A stretch of 14,640 bases of DNA from Bacteroidota bacterium (GTDB lineage: Bacteria > Bacteroidota > Bacteroidia > Chitinophagales > UBA2359): NCBI GenBank assembly GCA_020627525.1, contig JAHDGP010000065.1, positions 1-14,640 of the forward strand, written 5' to 3'. The position numbers and the translations under genes were made by a program. Shown here in pieces: positions 1 through 8,900 of this stretch (position 1 is the first letter of the stretch; every line of letters begins with the position of its first letter). Below the pieces are notes generated by a model, which was not told the DNA's origin, ran no database searches, and worked only from the letters and a program-made list of their open reading frames with translations.

Positions 1-42
1 GACGCTGGTGAATACATAGACTTTGAAGAGGTATCTGATTGA
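1..42 (+). CDS. C-terminal end of an upstream gene (partial)
   Basis: Frame 1 is open from the window edge to a TGA at 40-42 and encodes DAGEYIDFEEVSD. The short acidic tail of the form GEYxDFEE resembles the end of the small DUF4834 membrane proteins of Bacteroidota. That is a resemblance from memory on 13 residues only, so the family is a weak guess. No other part of the gene is in the window. Confidence 0.35.
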   Translation, partial: DAGEYIDFEEVSD

Positions 43-477
43 TTAGTAAGTGATACGATCAAATTAAGTAGGTAAACATAAATAATCGACACATTTTTGA
101 TGGGTTCTTTCTTCGATCTACTTCGTCGAAAATACTCACTTTAGCTACGGCTGGGGTCCCATTTTTCTCCTTTTAGCTCAAAAAAATCTTCTAGATCAAA
201 AGTGACAAATATTAATGCATGCCAACTTATTTTTACCTAAATTTCATAATATATATCTAAAGGTTTAACACTATTTATTAGTACTCCTTTTAAACCTTTC
301 CCATAATTTAGCGACTTTAGTTTAAGAACTTGTATAAAAGCAATCAAGTAAAGCAGCAGAAATTTTTTTTTGACATGCAACGGTTTGACGATTCGATGGT
401 CTGACAATTACTAGATAATTTTTGTTCAAGTACTTTAACAACAATTTTTAAAGATCGCTGGAAATAATAAAATAGAA
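43..477. other. 435-bp intergenic region upstream of the sigma-factor operon
   Basis: I see no credible gene here on either strand. It holds a perfect 10-bp inverted repeat (259-268 with 290-299) and a GC-richer patch at about 106-170 that stands out from the AT-rich surroundings. A TTTG (384-387) and a TA-ATT-TTTG string (416-424) lie 54-62 bases before the sigma gene, but the spacing within and between them is off the Bacteroidota consensus, so no promoter is called. Confidence 0.5.
259..299. repeat. perfect 10-bp inverted repeat
   Basis: AAAGGTTTAA at 259-268 is the exact reverse complement of TTAAACCTTT at 290-299, with a 21-base loop. There is no T-run after either arm, so it is not a classical terminator. 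It could be a regulator site or mRNA structure before the sigma-factor operon, or chance in AT-rich DNA. Confidence 0.45.
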
Positions 478-1011
478 TTGTTAGTGCAGGGCTGTCGTAA
501 TTACGATAGGCAAGCTCAATTTGAGATATACAAATTGTATAGCAAGGCTATGTATAATATTTCCCTTAGAATTGTAGCCAAAGAAGAAGACGCGGAAGAT
601 GTATTGCAAAATGCTTTTTTATCTGCTTTTACAAAAATAGAACAGTTTTCTGGTAAGGTAACTTTTGGAGCTTGGTTAAAGCGAATTGTTATTAACAAAA
701 GCATTGATTATGTAAAAAAAAAGAAAATTAGTTTTGTCGATATTGAAAAAGTAGATTTTAGATTGACGGATGAAAATGACAATGATGAAGAGCTTTTGTT
801 TTATAAGGATAGATTGGATCAGGTGCACGATAAAATTAAAAAGTTGCCTGATAAATGCAGGGTGATTTTTTCATTGTTTATGCTTGAAGGATATGATCAC
901 AATGAAATTGCTGAAATATTAAACATCAGTGTTTCAACTTCGAAATCTCAGGTACACAGAGCTAAAAAATTATTGAGAGAAAAATTAGAAATGGACTTAA
1001 ATGCTTCATAG
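478..1011 (+). CDS. ECF-type RNA polymerase sigma factor
   Basis: This is a sigma-70 family protein of the extracytoplasmic-function group, which would direct RNA polymerase to a small regulon. The length (177 residues) is normal. Region 2 spans about residues 17-82, with the core-binding and -10 recognition part around EEDAEDVLQNAF and the typical FGAWLKRIVINKSIDY stretch. Region 4 spans about 114-170 and has the helix-turn-helix LEGYDHNEIAEILNISVSTSKSQVHRAK. The start is uncertain. No ATG is available; TTG at 478 is used, the frame is open back to 439, and ATA 472 or GTG 484 are alternatives. Two bases separate its stop from the anti-sigma-like gene, so the two are almost certainly cotranscribed. 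The regulon is unknown. Confidence 0.92.
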   Translation: MLVQGCRNYDRQAQFEIYKLYSKAMYNISLRIVAKEEDAEDVLQNAFLSAFTKIEQFSGKVTFGAWLKRIVINKSIDYVKKKKISFVDIEKVDFRLTDENDNDEELLFYKDRLDQVHDKIKKLPDKCRVIFSLFMLEGYDHNEIAEILNISVSTSKSQVHRAKKLLREKLEMDLNAS

Positions 1012-1013
1012 TT

Positions 1014-1658
1014 ATGTCAGAAGAATTAAAAAAATATTTTAAAGAAAACATGGAGGATATCAATATAGATAATCCGCCAAGTGATTTGTGGGCGAAGATT
1101 GAATTGGAACTAGATAAGAAAAAGGATAATGAAAAAGTTGTTTCTCTATTTAAGAACAAAGAGTTAAAAAAGAGTAAAAGTAAAATTTTTGGTAGCTGGT
1201 TGAAAGCCGCTGCAATTTTACTGTTCACATTTGGATTGGGGTATTTTGTTGCTAATGATAAACGGTGGGAAAAGAAACTGGCAAAAATAGAAGTTTCTGA
1301 AATAGATCTTGCAAGGATAAATGCAGATATGATTGAAACAGAATATTTTTATATGTCCAATATACAAACTGTTACTCAGGAGTTGAAAGATTTTCACAAA
1401 GATCAGCCTGATTTAGTTTTGGAATTTTTAATGGAACAACAAAGCTTAGTTGATGATTATAACGAGCTTAAATTGCATTTGATTGACAATGCAGATAATG
1501 AGCAGATAATTGAACTTATGATTGAGAACTTACGCTTACAGAATGACATTTTAATTCAACAAAAAAACCTTCTGCAAAATATTGCAAGTGAGAAATCATT
1601 TGAATACTCAACAAGTAAAAACAAAAAATCATTGAACGATGAAAAAGTCTATTTATAA
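1014..1658 (+). CDS. putative single-pass membrane anti-sigma factor
   Basis: This 214-residue protein has a cytoplasmic N-terminal part (about 1-60) with the motif NPPSDLWAKIELELDKK, resembling the start of Bacteroidota anti-sigma factors. One membrane segment follows (about 62-80, LKAAAILLFTFGLGYFVA). The acidic, strongly helical C-terminal part (about 81-214) is probably periplasmic and may form a coiled coil. By position directly after the sigma gene it would hold that sigma at the membrane until a signal arrives. This role is inferred from layout and topology; no zinc-binding HxxxCxxC motif of ZAS anti-sigmas is present. Its last 20 bases overlap the start of the next gene, suggesting coupled translation. 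Confidence 0.72.
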   Translation: MSEELKKYFKENMEDINIDNPPSDLWAKIELELDKKKDNEKVVSLFKNKELKKSKSKIFGSWLKAAAILLFTFGLGYFVANDKRWEKKLAKIEVSEIDLARINADMIETEYFYMSNIQTVTQELKDFHKDQPDLVLEFLMEQQSLVDDYNELKLHLIDNADNEQIIELMIENLRLQNDILIQQKNLLQNIASEKSFEYSTSKNKKSLNDEKVYL

Positions 1659-2754
1659 AATAAAATACATATTGGTATTTGTTTTGGGGATAACTGTTTT
1701 GCAGCAAATAACTATTGCTAATGTCATTGATGTCGAAAAAATTGAATCTTTTGTTAAAGAGTTCTCTGTTAACAGTGATGTTGAATTGGTAATTGATAAC
1801 AAATATGGAAAAGTACATGTTGAAACTTGGGGGCAAAATGTTGTGAAGTTGGAAGTGGATATTGTTGTTAATGAAAAAACAGAAAAAAAAGCACAAGAGC
1901 GTTTAGAAGATATAGAAATAAATGTCGAAGAAAGTACGGAAGAGCGTGTTGTTATAAGAACGCTTATTGATGTTGAGAAGTGGCACAATATTTATAGAAA
2001 CACAACTGACTTTATATCTTATACAGATAAAAACAGAATCAACTATACTTTGCATGTACCCAAGACCTGTCAACTCACCTTATTAAATGAGTTTGGAGAC
2101 ATTTATATTGATGATTTTTCAGGAGACTTAAAAGTGTTTTTGAAATATGGTTCTTTAAGTGGAGGTGCATTTGTGGGTGGTGAATCTTATTTAAATTTGA
2201 GTTACGGGAAAGCCGATATTAATGAAATGAAAAACGGTTTGATTGATGCCAAGTACTCCAAAATTGAAATTGAAAAATCAAGAGAATTAGGTGTTCTTTG
2301 TAAATATACATCTGTCGAAATTGCCGAAATAGATATTCTTGAAGTTGACGAAAAATATAGTAAGCTCAAATTAGGAAGTGTGATAAGTTTGTCCGGAACG
2401 CTGAGCTATTCCGAGTTAGATGTTGGTGAACTGTTAAATGATGTTGACTTGGATGTCGGCTTTGCCCCAAACTTCGACATTGATTTTATACCCAAACAGT
2501 TTGAGTCTGTAGAGATCGATTCCAAATACACTACCTTGAATATTGGATTTGATGAAAGTAGTAATTTTGAACTAACGGCTGAGATAAAACTCGGAGATTT
2601 TAGAATAGCAAAAGTGTTTACCGAAAATGTTGATTTCGATGAACGTGGCAAATATAAATCGCTACATGCAATTGTTGGAGACGGTAAAACAGGGAAAGTA
2701 GATTTAAATGTTTCCTATGGAAAATTTAGCATTGACCGAGCAAGTAGTGAATAA
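1639..2754 (+). CDS. exported beta-repeat protein, DUF4097/adhesin-like
   Basis: This 371-residue protein begins with a signal peptide (MKKSIYKIKYILVFVLGITV, cleavage probably near residue 27). The rest is short alternating beta strands with recurring YGK / KYS / SYGK turns, for example NKYGKVHVETW, LSYGKADI and VSYGKFSI. Such a pattern is typical of the putative-adhesin (DUF4097, head-GIN-like) beta-solenoid proteins that often accompany ECF sigma/anti-sigma pairs in Bacteroidota. There is no lipobox cysteine and no T9SS sorting domain, so it is probably periplasmic. It starts inside the anti-sigma-like gene (20-base overlap), which makes it the third member of that operon. It may be the sensor or the effector of the sigma system; function is inferred. 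Confidence 0.7.
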   Translation: MKKSIYKIKYILVFVLGITVLQQITIANVIDVEKIESFVKEFSVNSDVELVIDNKYGKVHVETWGQNVVKLEVDIVVNEKTEKKAQERLEDIEINVEESTEERVVIRTLIDVEKWHNIYRNTTDFISYTDKNRINYTLHVPKTCQLTLLNEFGDIYIDDFSGDLKVFLKYGSLSGGAFVGGESYLNLSYGKADINEMKNGLIDAKYSKIEIEKSRELGVLCKYTSVEIAEIDILEVDEKYSKLKLGSVISLSGTLSYSELDVGELLNDVDLDVGFAPNFDIDFIPKQFESVEIDSKYTTLNIGFDESSNFELTAEIKLGDFRIAKVFTENVDFDERGKYKSLHAIVGDGKTGKVDLNVSYGKFSIDRASSE

Positions 2755-3804
2755 TTAAAACCTCGGACAGCTTACAGGAGCAGAAAGTTTATTTGCTCTT
2801 ATTTTTGGAGTATACACAACTGAAAGTTCTGGTCCACCCCTTCCATTTGTTGCATTGTTAAGCTTTGAAATATTAAAATCATAACTCATCCCCAAGCTTA
2901 TATCATCATAATCTACTTTCGCAGCAATGATAAGTGCATCAAATGAAACGCTTTTTGTACTAGAACCTGAAATTCTAATAAAAGGTCCAACGTTAAATGC
3001 TCTGAATGTTCTATTGCGATTGTTTTGAGAAAATACAAACCGAGCATAAGAACCTATATCTGTTTTTAAACTTTTTCTTTGTTTCATAAAATAAACACTA
3101 GGTACAACATCCATTGTTTTGGTAACAGAAATAGCTGCACCAAATTGAGCGGAAAACCTCATTGGTATACGAGACTCTGTAAAATCTTGGAATGAATACC
3201 GCGCACTGGTAATATTGTAAACGCCCAAACCACCAAAGTAATAGTTACGTGCATTTTTTATGTAGTAATAAACCAAGCCGCCAGCTAAATTAAAATGCCT
3301 AAAAGCTTCCCTATCAAAAGTCTCATTAGAGTTTAAGTTTTCATCAAAACCCACTCCGTCGTATTGGTTGCCGAATTGCGCATTGCTTAAATCTAATTTT
3401 CGTTGAGCAAAACCGAAAGTTGTTCCTACTGAAATGTACTGGTTGCCACTCACTGGCGTATTGTATGCCAGAGCAAAATCTACATTGTTGGTGACAATGC
3501 CAACGTCCCCAGTCCGATCGTTGTAAAGGTTTAAACCTCCACTTACCCAACCACCAGATGTCGGTCCAGGTGTCAATTTTGCTTCGGCTGATAAAATAAT
3601 GGTTCTTGCCTCAACAGCACTTGTTAAGTTTGCCCATTGATTTCTGTAAACTGCACTTACACGCACATCGCCATCATACAAACCTGCCATTGCTGGATTT
3701 ACATACAACGGTGTTGCATAATTTTGACTAAAATGCACATCTTGTCCGTGTAGCATAAAGCTGCTCAACAAGAATATTATTCCGTAAAAAATTATCTTTT
3801 GCAT
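2755..3804 (-). CDS. PorP/SprF family type IX secretion outer-membrane protein
   Basis: The protein has a signal peptide (MQKIIFYGIIFLLSSFMLHG) followed by the family hallmark HFSQNYATPLYVNPAMAGLY and then VRVSAVYRNQW, a series of beta strands, and a C-terminus ending CPRF with the terminal aromatic of outer-membrane barrels. At about 349 residues it is of normal size. PorP/SprF proteins sit in the outer membrane and help specific T9SS cargo with type B C-terminal domains reach the surface, as SprF does for SprB in Flavobacterium johnsoniae. The ATG at 3804 is preferred because it gives a clean short n-region; a TTG at 3819 would add five residues. It lies 20 bases after the type B cargo gene in the same direction, so the two probably form a cognate pair. 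Confidence 0.9.
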   Translation of the reverse strand: MQKIIFYGIIFLLSSFMLHGQDVHFSQNYATPLYVNPAMAGLYDGDVRVSAVYRNQWANLTSAVEARTIILSAEAKLTPGPTSGGWVSGGLNLYNDRTGDVGIVTNNVDFALAYNTPVSGNQYISVGTTFGFAQRKLDLSNAQFGNQYDGVGFDENLNSNETFDREAFRHFNLAGGLVYYYIKNARNYYFGGLGVYNITSARYSFQDFTESRIPMRFSAQFGAAISVTKTMDVVPSVYFMKQRKSLKTDIGSYARFVFSQNNRNRTFRAFNVGPFIRISGSSTKSVSFDALIIAAKVDYDDISLGMSYDFNISKLNNATNGRGGPELSVVYTPKIRANKLSAPVSCPRF

Positions 3805-3824
3805 ATATGTTGGTGTCAAAATTA

Positions 3825-5681
3825 TTATCGCAACAAGGTTACTGTACCCTTTTCAGTTTTAGAGGTCCCATCTTCAAATACCATTTCAGCAGAATAGAAA
3901 AACACGCCATTTGCCAATTCGCTTCCATCATAGGTTCCATCCCAACTATTCATTTGGTCAGTTGTTTCAAATACTTGATTGCCCCATCTGTCAAAGACTC
4001 TCAATTCCATTTCCATAACTCCATCTCCTAGAATATTGAATTGATCATTCTTATCATCATCATTTGGAGTGAAAACATTGGGAATAAAATAACGGTTTTG
4101 ACAATCATCCTCATAACGTTCTGCTACTTCAAAGGCAATTACATCGCCATTACTCGTACAGCCAGCACTATCAATTTTGACAACAAGATTATAATTACCT
4201 GGGTAATCCCAATCCACCGAAAATGAAGTACTATCTGCATCTGGTAAAAGTTCATAATCATCTATTGACCAAGTAAGAATAACATTTTCAGGAATGGCTT
4301 CTCCTATATAAGTAATCTGATCTGCGATATTAGAACAATTACTCTCTGTAAATTCAAAATTTATATCCAGTCCCTTTTGAATTTCTATCTGAACAGAATC
4401 TAAGCCCGAACACCCTAAATTTGCATCAATGTATTCATAATAAATAGTATAATTTCCTACTTCAGAAGAGTCAATATCCAACTTAGAATCATCAATGATT
4501 ACAATTCCTGGGTCAGAAATAGAAATGGTGCCACCTGTGGGACTAAAACTGATCGGATAACTACCATCACTTTCACAAAAGATGTTTTTAGTGATGGATA
4601 CATCCGCAATTGTAGAGCTGACCTCCAAAGTAATCGTATCACGAGATTGACACCCATCTCCTTCAACATCTATATAGCCATAAATAAAATCATATGCTCC
4701 ATCAGGATAATCTGAAGGTATAAACTCAAAATCGTTTCCGTTTGTTCCAGTATTTAAAAATTCACCATCAAGAGAAAAATAACCAGCATTGTTTGTTATG
4801 CCATTGCCAATAAGAGTTACAGGGTCCGAAGCAGCACAAAACTTGGTATTTGGAAGAGGGGACAACTCGGCAAAAGTATCGAAACCTAGTACAGTAATCA
4901 ATTGTTTGCAAGTGTCTATGCCATCAGTATAATAAACATAGTGATTACCTGGACCAGCAAACTCGGGATCAAAGAATTGCCCATTGACAATTGCAGGGCT
5001 TCCTCCAAAAAAAGCACCATTTCCAAATGCTGGGCTAATGTTGGGTTCATTATTAATTGTATGAACAAGATTGATCGGAGGTTCATTTGTACATCTGGAT
5101 ATATTATCAGAAGATAAATTGAAATGAATATTCCCAACGGTCACTTGTTGTTCACAAATGACGTTACCAATAGAATACGTAATAGTATAAGGTCCAACTC
5201 CTGCTGATTCTGGTGTAAATGTATTGTTCAAACTAGAGACAGCACCAGAGTTTGGATAGCCAGAAAAGATTCCAATTTTAGGCTCTACATATTTTAATAG
5301 TCCAATTGGTTTTTCGTCTTTGCAAAAGTATTGGTCCTCTATTGGAATAACAAACGATATAACTCCAACTATTCTAGTACAAAAATCTATACCATCAGTA
5401 TAGGCAATTTCATAAAAACCACCTGCCAAAGTAGATGGGTCAAAGGTTACTTGGTCTGCTTGAACACCCTGACCACTATAGCTACCTGTAGTGGTAGAAG
5501 CAAAATTCATTAGATTAATAGGAGGAGAGGTGGAGCATATAAATAATGTATCTTCTCCTGAAGGGAAATTAATTTGTACTACTGAACAGTTTTGTGAATA
5601 GGTATTCAAAAATGAACAACATATCACCATACACAAAACAGAAAGTATCTTTAAACAATTGTAAAATAATTGACTATTCAA
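3825..5681 (-). CDS. secreted protein with gliding-motility type B (CHU_C) T9SS C-terminal domain
   Basis: This 618-residue protein has a signal peptide (about residues 1-29, hydrophobic core LSVLCMVICCSF, ending TYSQ). A long run of Ig/PKD-like beta modules follows, in which the motif YTDGID-x-C occurs twice (near residues 90 and 250). The C-terminal gliding-associated domain lies at about 527-618: YFIPNVFTPNDDDKNDQF, LRVFDRWGNQVFET, WDGTYDG and LANGVFFY are classical CHU_C/type B sorting motifs. The product should cross the outer membrane through the type IX system and act at the cell surface or outside. The start is TTG; the frame is closed by a TAG 27 bases upstream and no ATG precedes the signal peptide. 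The downstream PorP/SprF gene is its likely secretion partner. Confidence 0.9.
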   Translation of the reverse strand: MNSQLFYNCLKILSVLCMVICCSFLNTYSQNCSVVQINFPSGEDTLFICSTSPPINLMNFASTTTGSYSGQGVQADQVTFDPSTLAGGFYEIAYTDGIDFCTRIVGVISFVIPIEDQYFCKDEKPIGLLKYVEPKIGIFSGYPNSGAVSSLNNTFTPESAGVGPYTITYSIGNVICEQQVTVGNIHFNLSSDNISRCTNEPPINLVHTINNEPNISPAFGNGAFFGGSPAIVNGQFFDPEFAGPGNHYVYYTDGIDTCKQLITVLGFDTFAELSPLPNTKFCAASDPVTLIGNGITNNAGYFSLDGEFLNTGTNGNDFEFIPSDYPDGAYDFIYGYIDVEGDGCQSRDTITLEVSSTIADVSITKNIFCESDGSYPISFSPTGGTISISDPGIVIIDDSKLDIDSSEVGNYTIYYEYIDANLGCSGLDSVQIEIQKGLDINFEFTESNCSNIADQITYIGEAIPENVILTWSIDDYELLPDADSTSFSVDWDYPGNYNLVVKIDSAGCTSNGDVIAFEVAERYEDDCQNRYFIPNVFTPNDDDKNDQFNILGDGVMEMELRVFDRWGNQVFETTDQMNSWDGTYDGSELANGVFFYSAEMVFEDGTSKTEKGTVTLLR

Positions 5682-5713
5682 ACCACATCTCTTTTTACTG
5701 AATTTCTACTTCG

Positions 5714-5746
5714 CAAAGTTAAAACAAAAGAACGACTACTGACAAA
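5714..5746 (-). promoter_or_regulatory. Bacteroidota-type promoter for the type B cargo/PorP-SprF pair
   Basis: Read on the minus strand, TTTG (5746-5743) is followed after 21 bases by TAACTTTG (5721-5714). This matches the -33 TTTG / -7 TAnnTTTG consensus with acceptable spacing. The predicted transcript start falls about 25 bases before the TTG at 5681. Confidence 0.6.
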
Positions 5747-5911
5747 TTATTATTCAATCTCAACTTTTATTTAAACCAGCACAATTTTCGCTACACATAC
5801 TAAAACAGCAAGAATGGGAGAAAATTGCTATCAAATTGAATGTTTTTGTTAAATTTTATGGTCAGAATTAATGTATTTCTGACTTTCCGCCAACATTATT
5901 TGTTTTTCTCC

Positions 5912-5941
5912 TTTGTAGATTTGTAATACGGTGTAGTTTTG
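5912..5941 (+). promoter_or_regulatory. Bacteroidota-type promoter for the metallopeptidase gene
   Basis: TTTG at 5912-5915 is followed after 18 bases by TAGTTTTG at 5934-5941, a full match to the -33 TTTG / -7 TAnnTTTG consensus. The start codon lies 21 bases after the -7 element, leaving a short leader of roughly 15 bases. Confidence 0.65.
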
Positions 5942-5962
5942 TCTTTCTAAAACCCAAATAAA

Positions 5963-8900
5963 ATGAAATATACTTTTAACTTTTTTCTAAACCTGATTAT
6001 TCTGTTATCATTTGTATCGGTCAATGCTCAGAATAGTTATTGGCAAAAAACACATCCTTCAAAAATAGAAATTAAGGGGGAACAACATATTAAGGCAACA
6101 AAGTTTGCTTGCTTTGAATTGAATATTGAAAATTTAAAAGAGGAACTCAAAAATGCTCCTTTAGAATTTACAGATGAGGCTGCTTATAAGCCTGTTGTTG
6201 TTAAATTGCCAATGCCTGACGGTAGTATTCAAAACTTTGCTGTTGTAGAATCTCCTATCATGTCTCCTGGTTTGGGTGAAAAGTTTCCCAGTATAAAAAC
6301 TTACACTGCAAATGGTATTGAAGATAAATCTGCTATCCTCCGTTTTGATATTACTCCAAAAGGATTTCATGCGATGATTTTAAAAGCAGACGAAACTGTT
6401 TTCATTGATCCTTACAGTAGTTTAGATACAGAAAACTATATTGTTTATAATAAATCTGATTTCATTGTTCCAGAAGGAAAAAAGATGAATTGCTTAGCTG
6501 AAGATCATTTGCACTATACTGATGCAGAGTTTGAAGCTGCTGCTAAAGCAGCAGCCATCGGAGAAGAAATGAGAACTTATCGTTTGGCTGTTGCTACAAC
6601 AATAGAATACTCGAACTTTCACGGAGGAACTGTAGAAGGCGTTATGGCTGCAATTGTTACAACAGTAAATAGGGTAGTGGGTGTTTATAGAAGAGATTTG
6701 AGTATCAATATGATTCTAATCGAAGACAATGATGTTTTGGTAAATATAGATTCTGATTCATTTAGTAACAATGATGCAATAGCAATGTTAACGCAAAATG
6801 CACAATTTCTAAACGCTACAATCGGTTTGGGTGCCTACGATATTGGACACGTATTTAGTACGGGCGGTGGAGGAATAGCGGCTTTTGGTTCTGTTTGTCA
6901 AGCATCTTTTAAAGCGCAAGGAGTTACAGGAACCAATAGTCCTATTGGAGATCCATTTGATATAGACTATGTATCTCACGAAATGGGGCATCAATTTGGA
7001 GGAAACCACACCTTTAATGGAAATGTGGGTGCTTGTAATGGAAATCGTGTTTCTACTGCAGCTTATGAGCCTGGTAGTGGAACAACTATTATGGCTTATG
7101 CGGGAATTTGTGGTTCACACAATATTCAAAACCGAAGCGATGCTTATTTTCATTTACACAGTATTAGAGAAATTGAGATTTACACACAATTCCAACAAGG
7201 TGATAACTGTCCTGATATTACGGAAACTGGTAATACACCTCCTACAGTAGAAACGGCTGTTTCGACTGGACATACAATTCCTATAAATACTCCTTTTGAA
7301 TTGATAGGATCTGCGGAAGATGCAGAGGGTGATTCATTGACATATTGTTGGGAACAAAGAGATTTGGGCTTTGCTGGTAATCCACAAACACCAATGGGCA
7401 ATGCACCTTTGTTTAGATCTTATTCTCCTACCAATTCTCCAATCAGAACATTTCCTAAAATGAGTGATATTTTAAATCAAGTTCAGATAAGAGGAGAAAT
7501 ATTGCCTTCTTATACCAGAGGAATGGAATTTACGCTTGCAGTTAGAGACAATAATCCTAGCGGTGGAGGTGTGGCTTCAAACTTTGTAGAATTGGAAGTG
7601 GTGGAAGAAGCTGGACCGTTTGTAGTAACAGGACCAAGTGAGCCTGTTAATTGGATTGGTGGAGAATCTGTTTTAGTAGAGTGGGATGTAGCAGGTACAG
7701 ATGTTAATCCTGTTAACTGTGCTGCTGTAGACATTTATTTTTCTATAGATGAAGGTGCCAACTTTGACTTTGTATTGGCAGAGGGGGTGACCAATGATGG
7801 TACCGCTAATGTAACATTGCCTGAAGATTTAAATTTAGAAACAACAGAAGGAAGAATTAAAATTAAAGGTGCGAACAATGTTTTCTTCAATGTCAATCAT
7901 TCAGATATTACATATGAATTACCTAAAGTTGAAATATTGACTGATGTAAATCAATTATCCCTTTGTAAAGGGGATCAAATTACAGTTCCGGTATATGTGG
8001 ACATTACTGATGGATATGAGTCAACGGTAACATTGTCATTAGCGGGCTTGCCAATTGGATGGACAGGTGAGTTTAGTGAAAACCCTATTGAAGCACCAGA
8101 TACCGTAGATTTAGTGCTTACTACTGGGGCAAACTCAAGTGGTGCTTTTGCGTTAAATGTAAATGCGTTTAGTAATTCTTTGACAACAATACCACTAGCA
8201 ATTGAAGCGACAATATTGGAAGAGAGTTTATTGACAACGCCACCGGCATTGCAAGTCCCAGCAGATGGAGAAAACCTTTCTCAAGCGGATGAAACAATAA
8301 GTTTTGAATGGGGAGCGCTAGATGGTGCAACGGAATATGCTATTGAGGTTGCAACAAACCCGCTATTTACAGAAGGGTCTATTGTAGAAACTTTTGTGGG
8401 CATTCCTCAGGCAAGTTACGATGTGCCTGCTGATACTTTGGGTGAAAATCAACTTTACTACTGGAGAGTTTATGCTAATAACAATTGTCAATTGGGAGTT
8501 GTTTCTGAAGTATTCGCTTTCAATTTACAAGAAGCAAATTCTAACAATGCAAATCCAGCAATAAAAGAAGGAGATCCATTTATTGTATATCCTGAAGAGT
8601 TGAAGTCCATTAGAGTGGGGAACCTTTCAATTGATGATGACAACGGTCCATCAGATTTGGTATTTACGCTAAAAGCAGTTCCTCAAAATGGTAACTTATT
8701 GTTAAGTGGAATTGTATTGGAAGTTGGAGATGCATTTACTCAAAAAAATATCAATGATCGTGATCTTGAATACAAGCACGTTGAACTAAACAATGAAGAT
8801 GCAGATACATTTTTATTTGATTTAACAGACGGACACGGAGGCTTTTTGTACAATCAAACATTTAATATTGAAATAGATTATACCTACGGAAGTATAGAAG

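Noticed and set aside
370..375. TTGACA resembling a sigma-70 -35 box
   Set aside because: No matching -10 at 16-18 bases, and this consensus is not the main one used in Bacteroidota.
962..1988. Minus-strand frames of 88, 126 and 111 codons under the sigma/anti-sigma operon
   Set aside because: Shadows of strongly supported plus-strand genes; F/S/I-rich translations without domain features.
6969..7734. Overlapping frames inside the metallopeptidase gene on both strands
   Set aside because: They lie under the conserved zinc-site and beta-domain coding region and have no features of their own.
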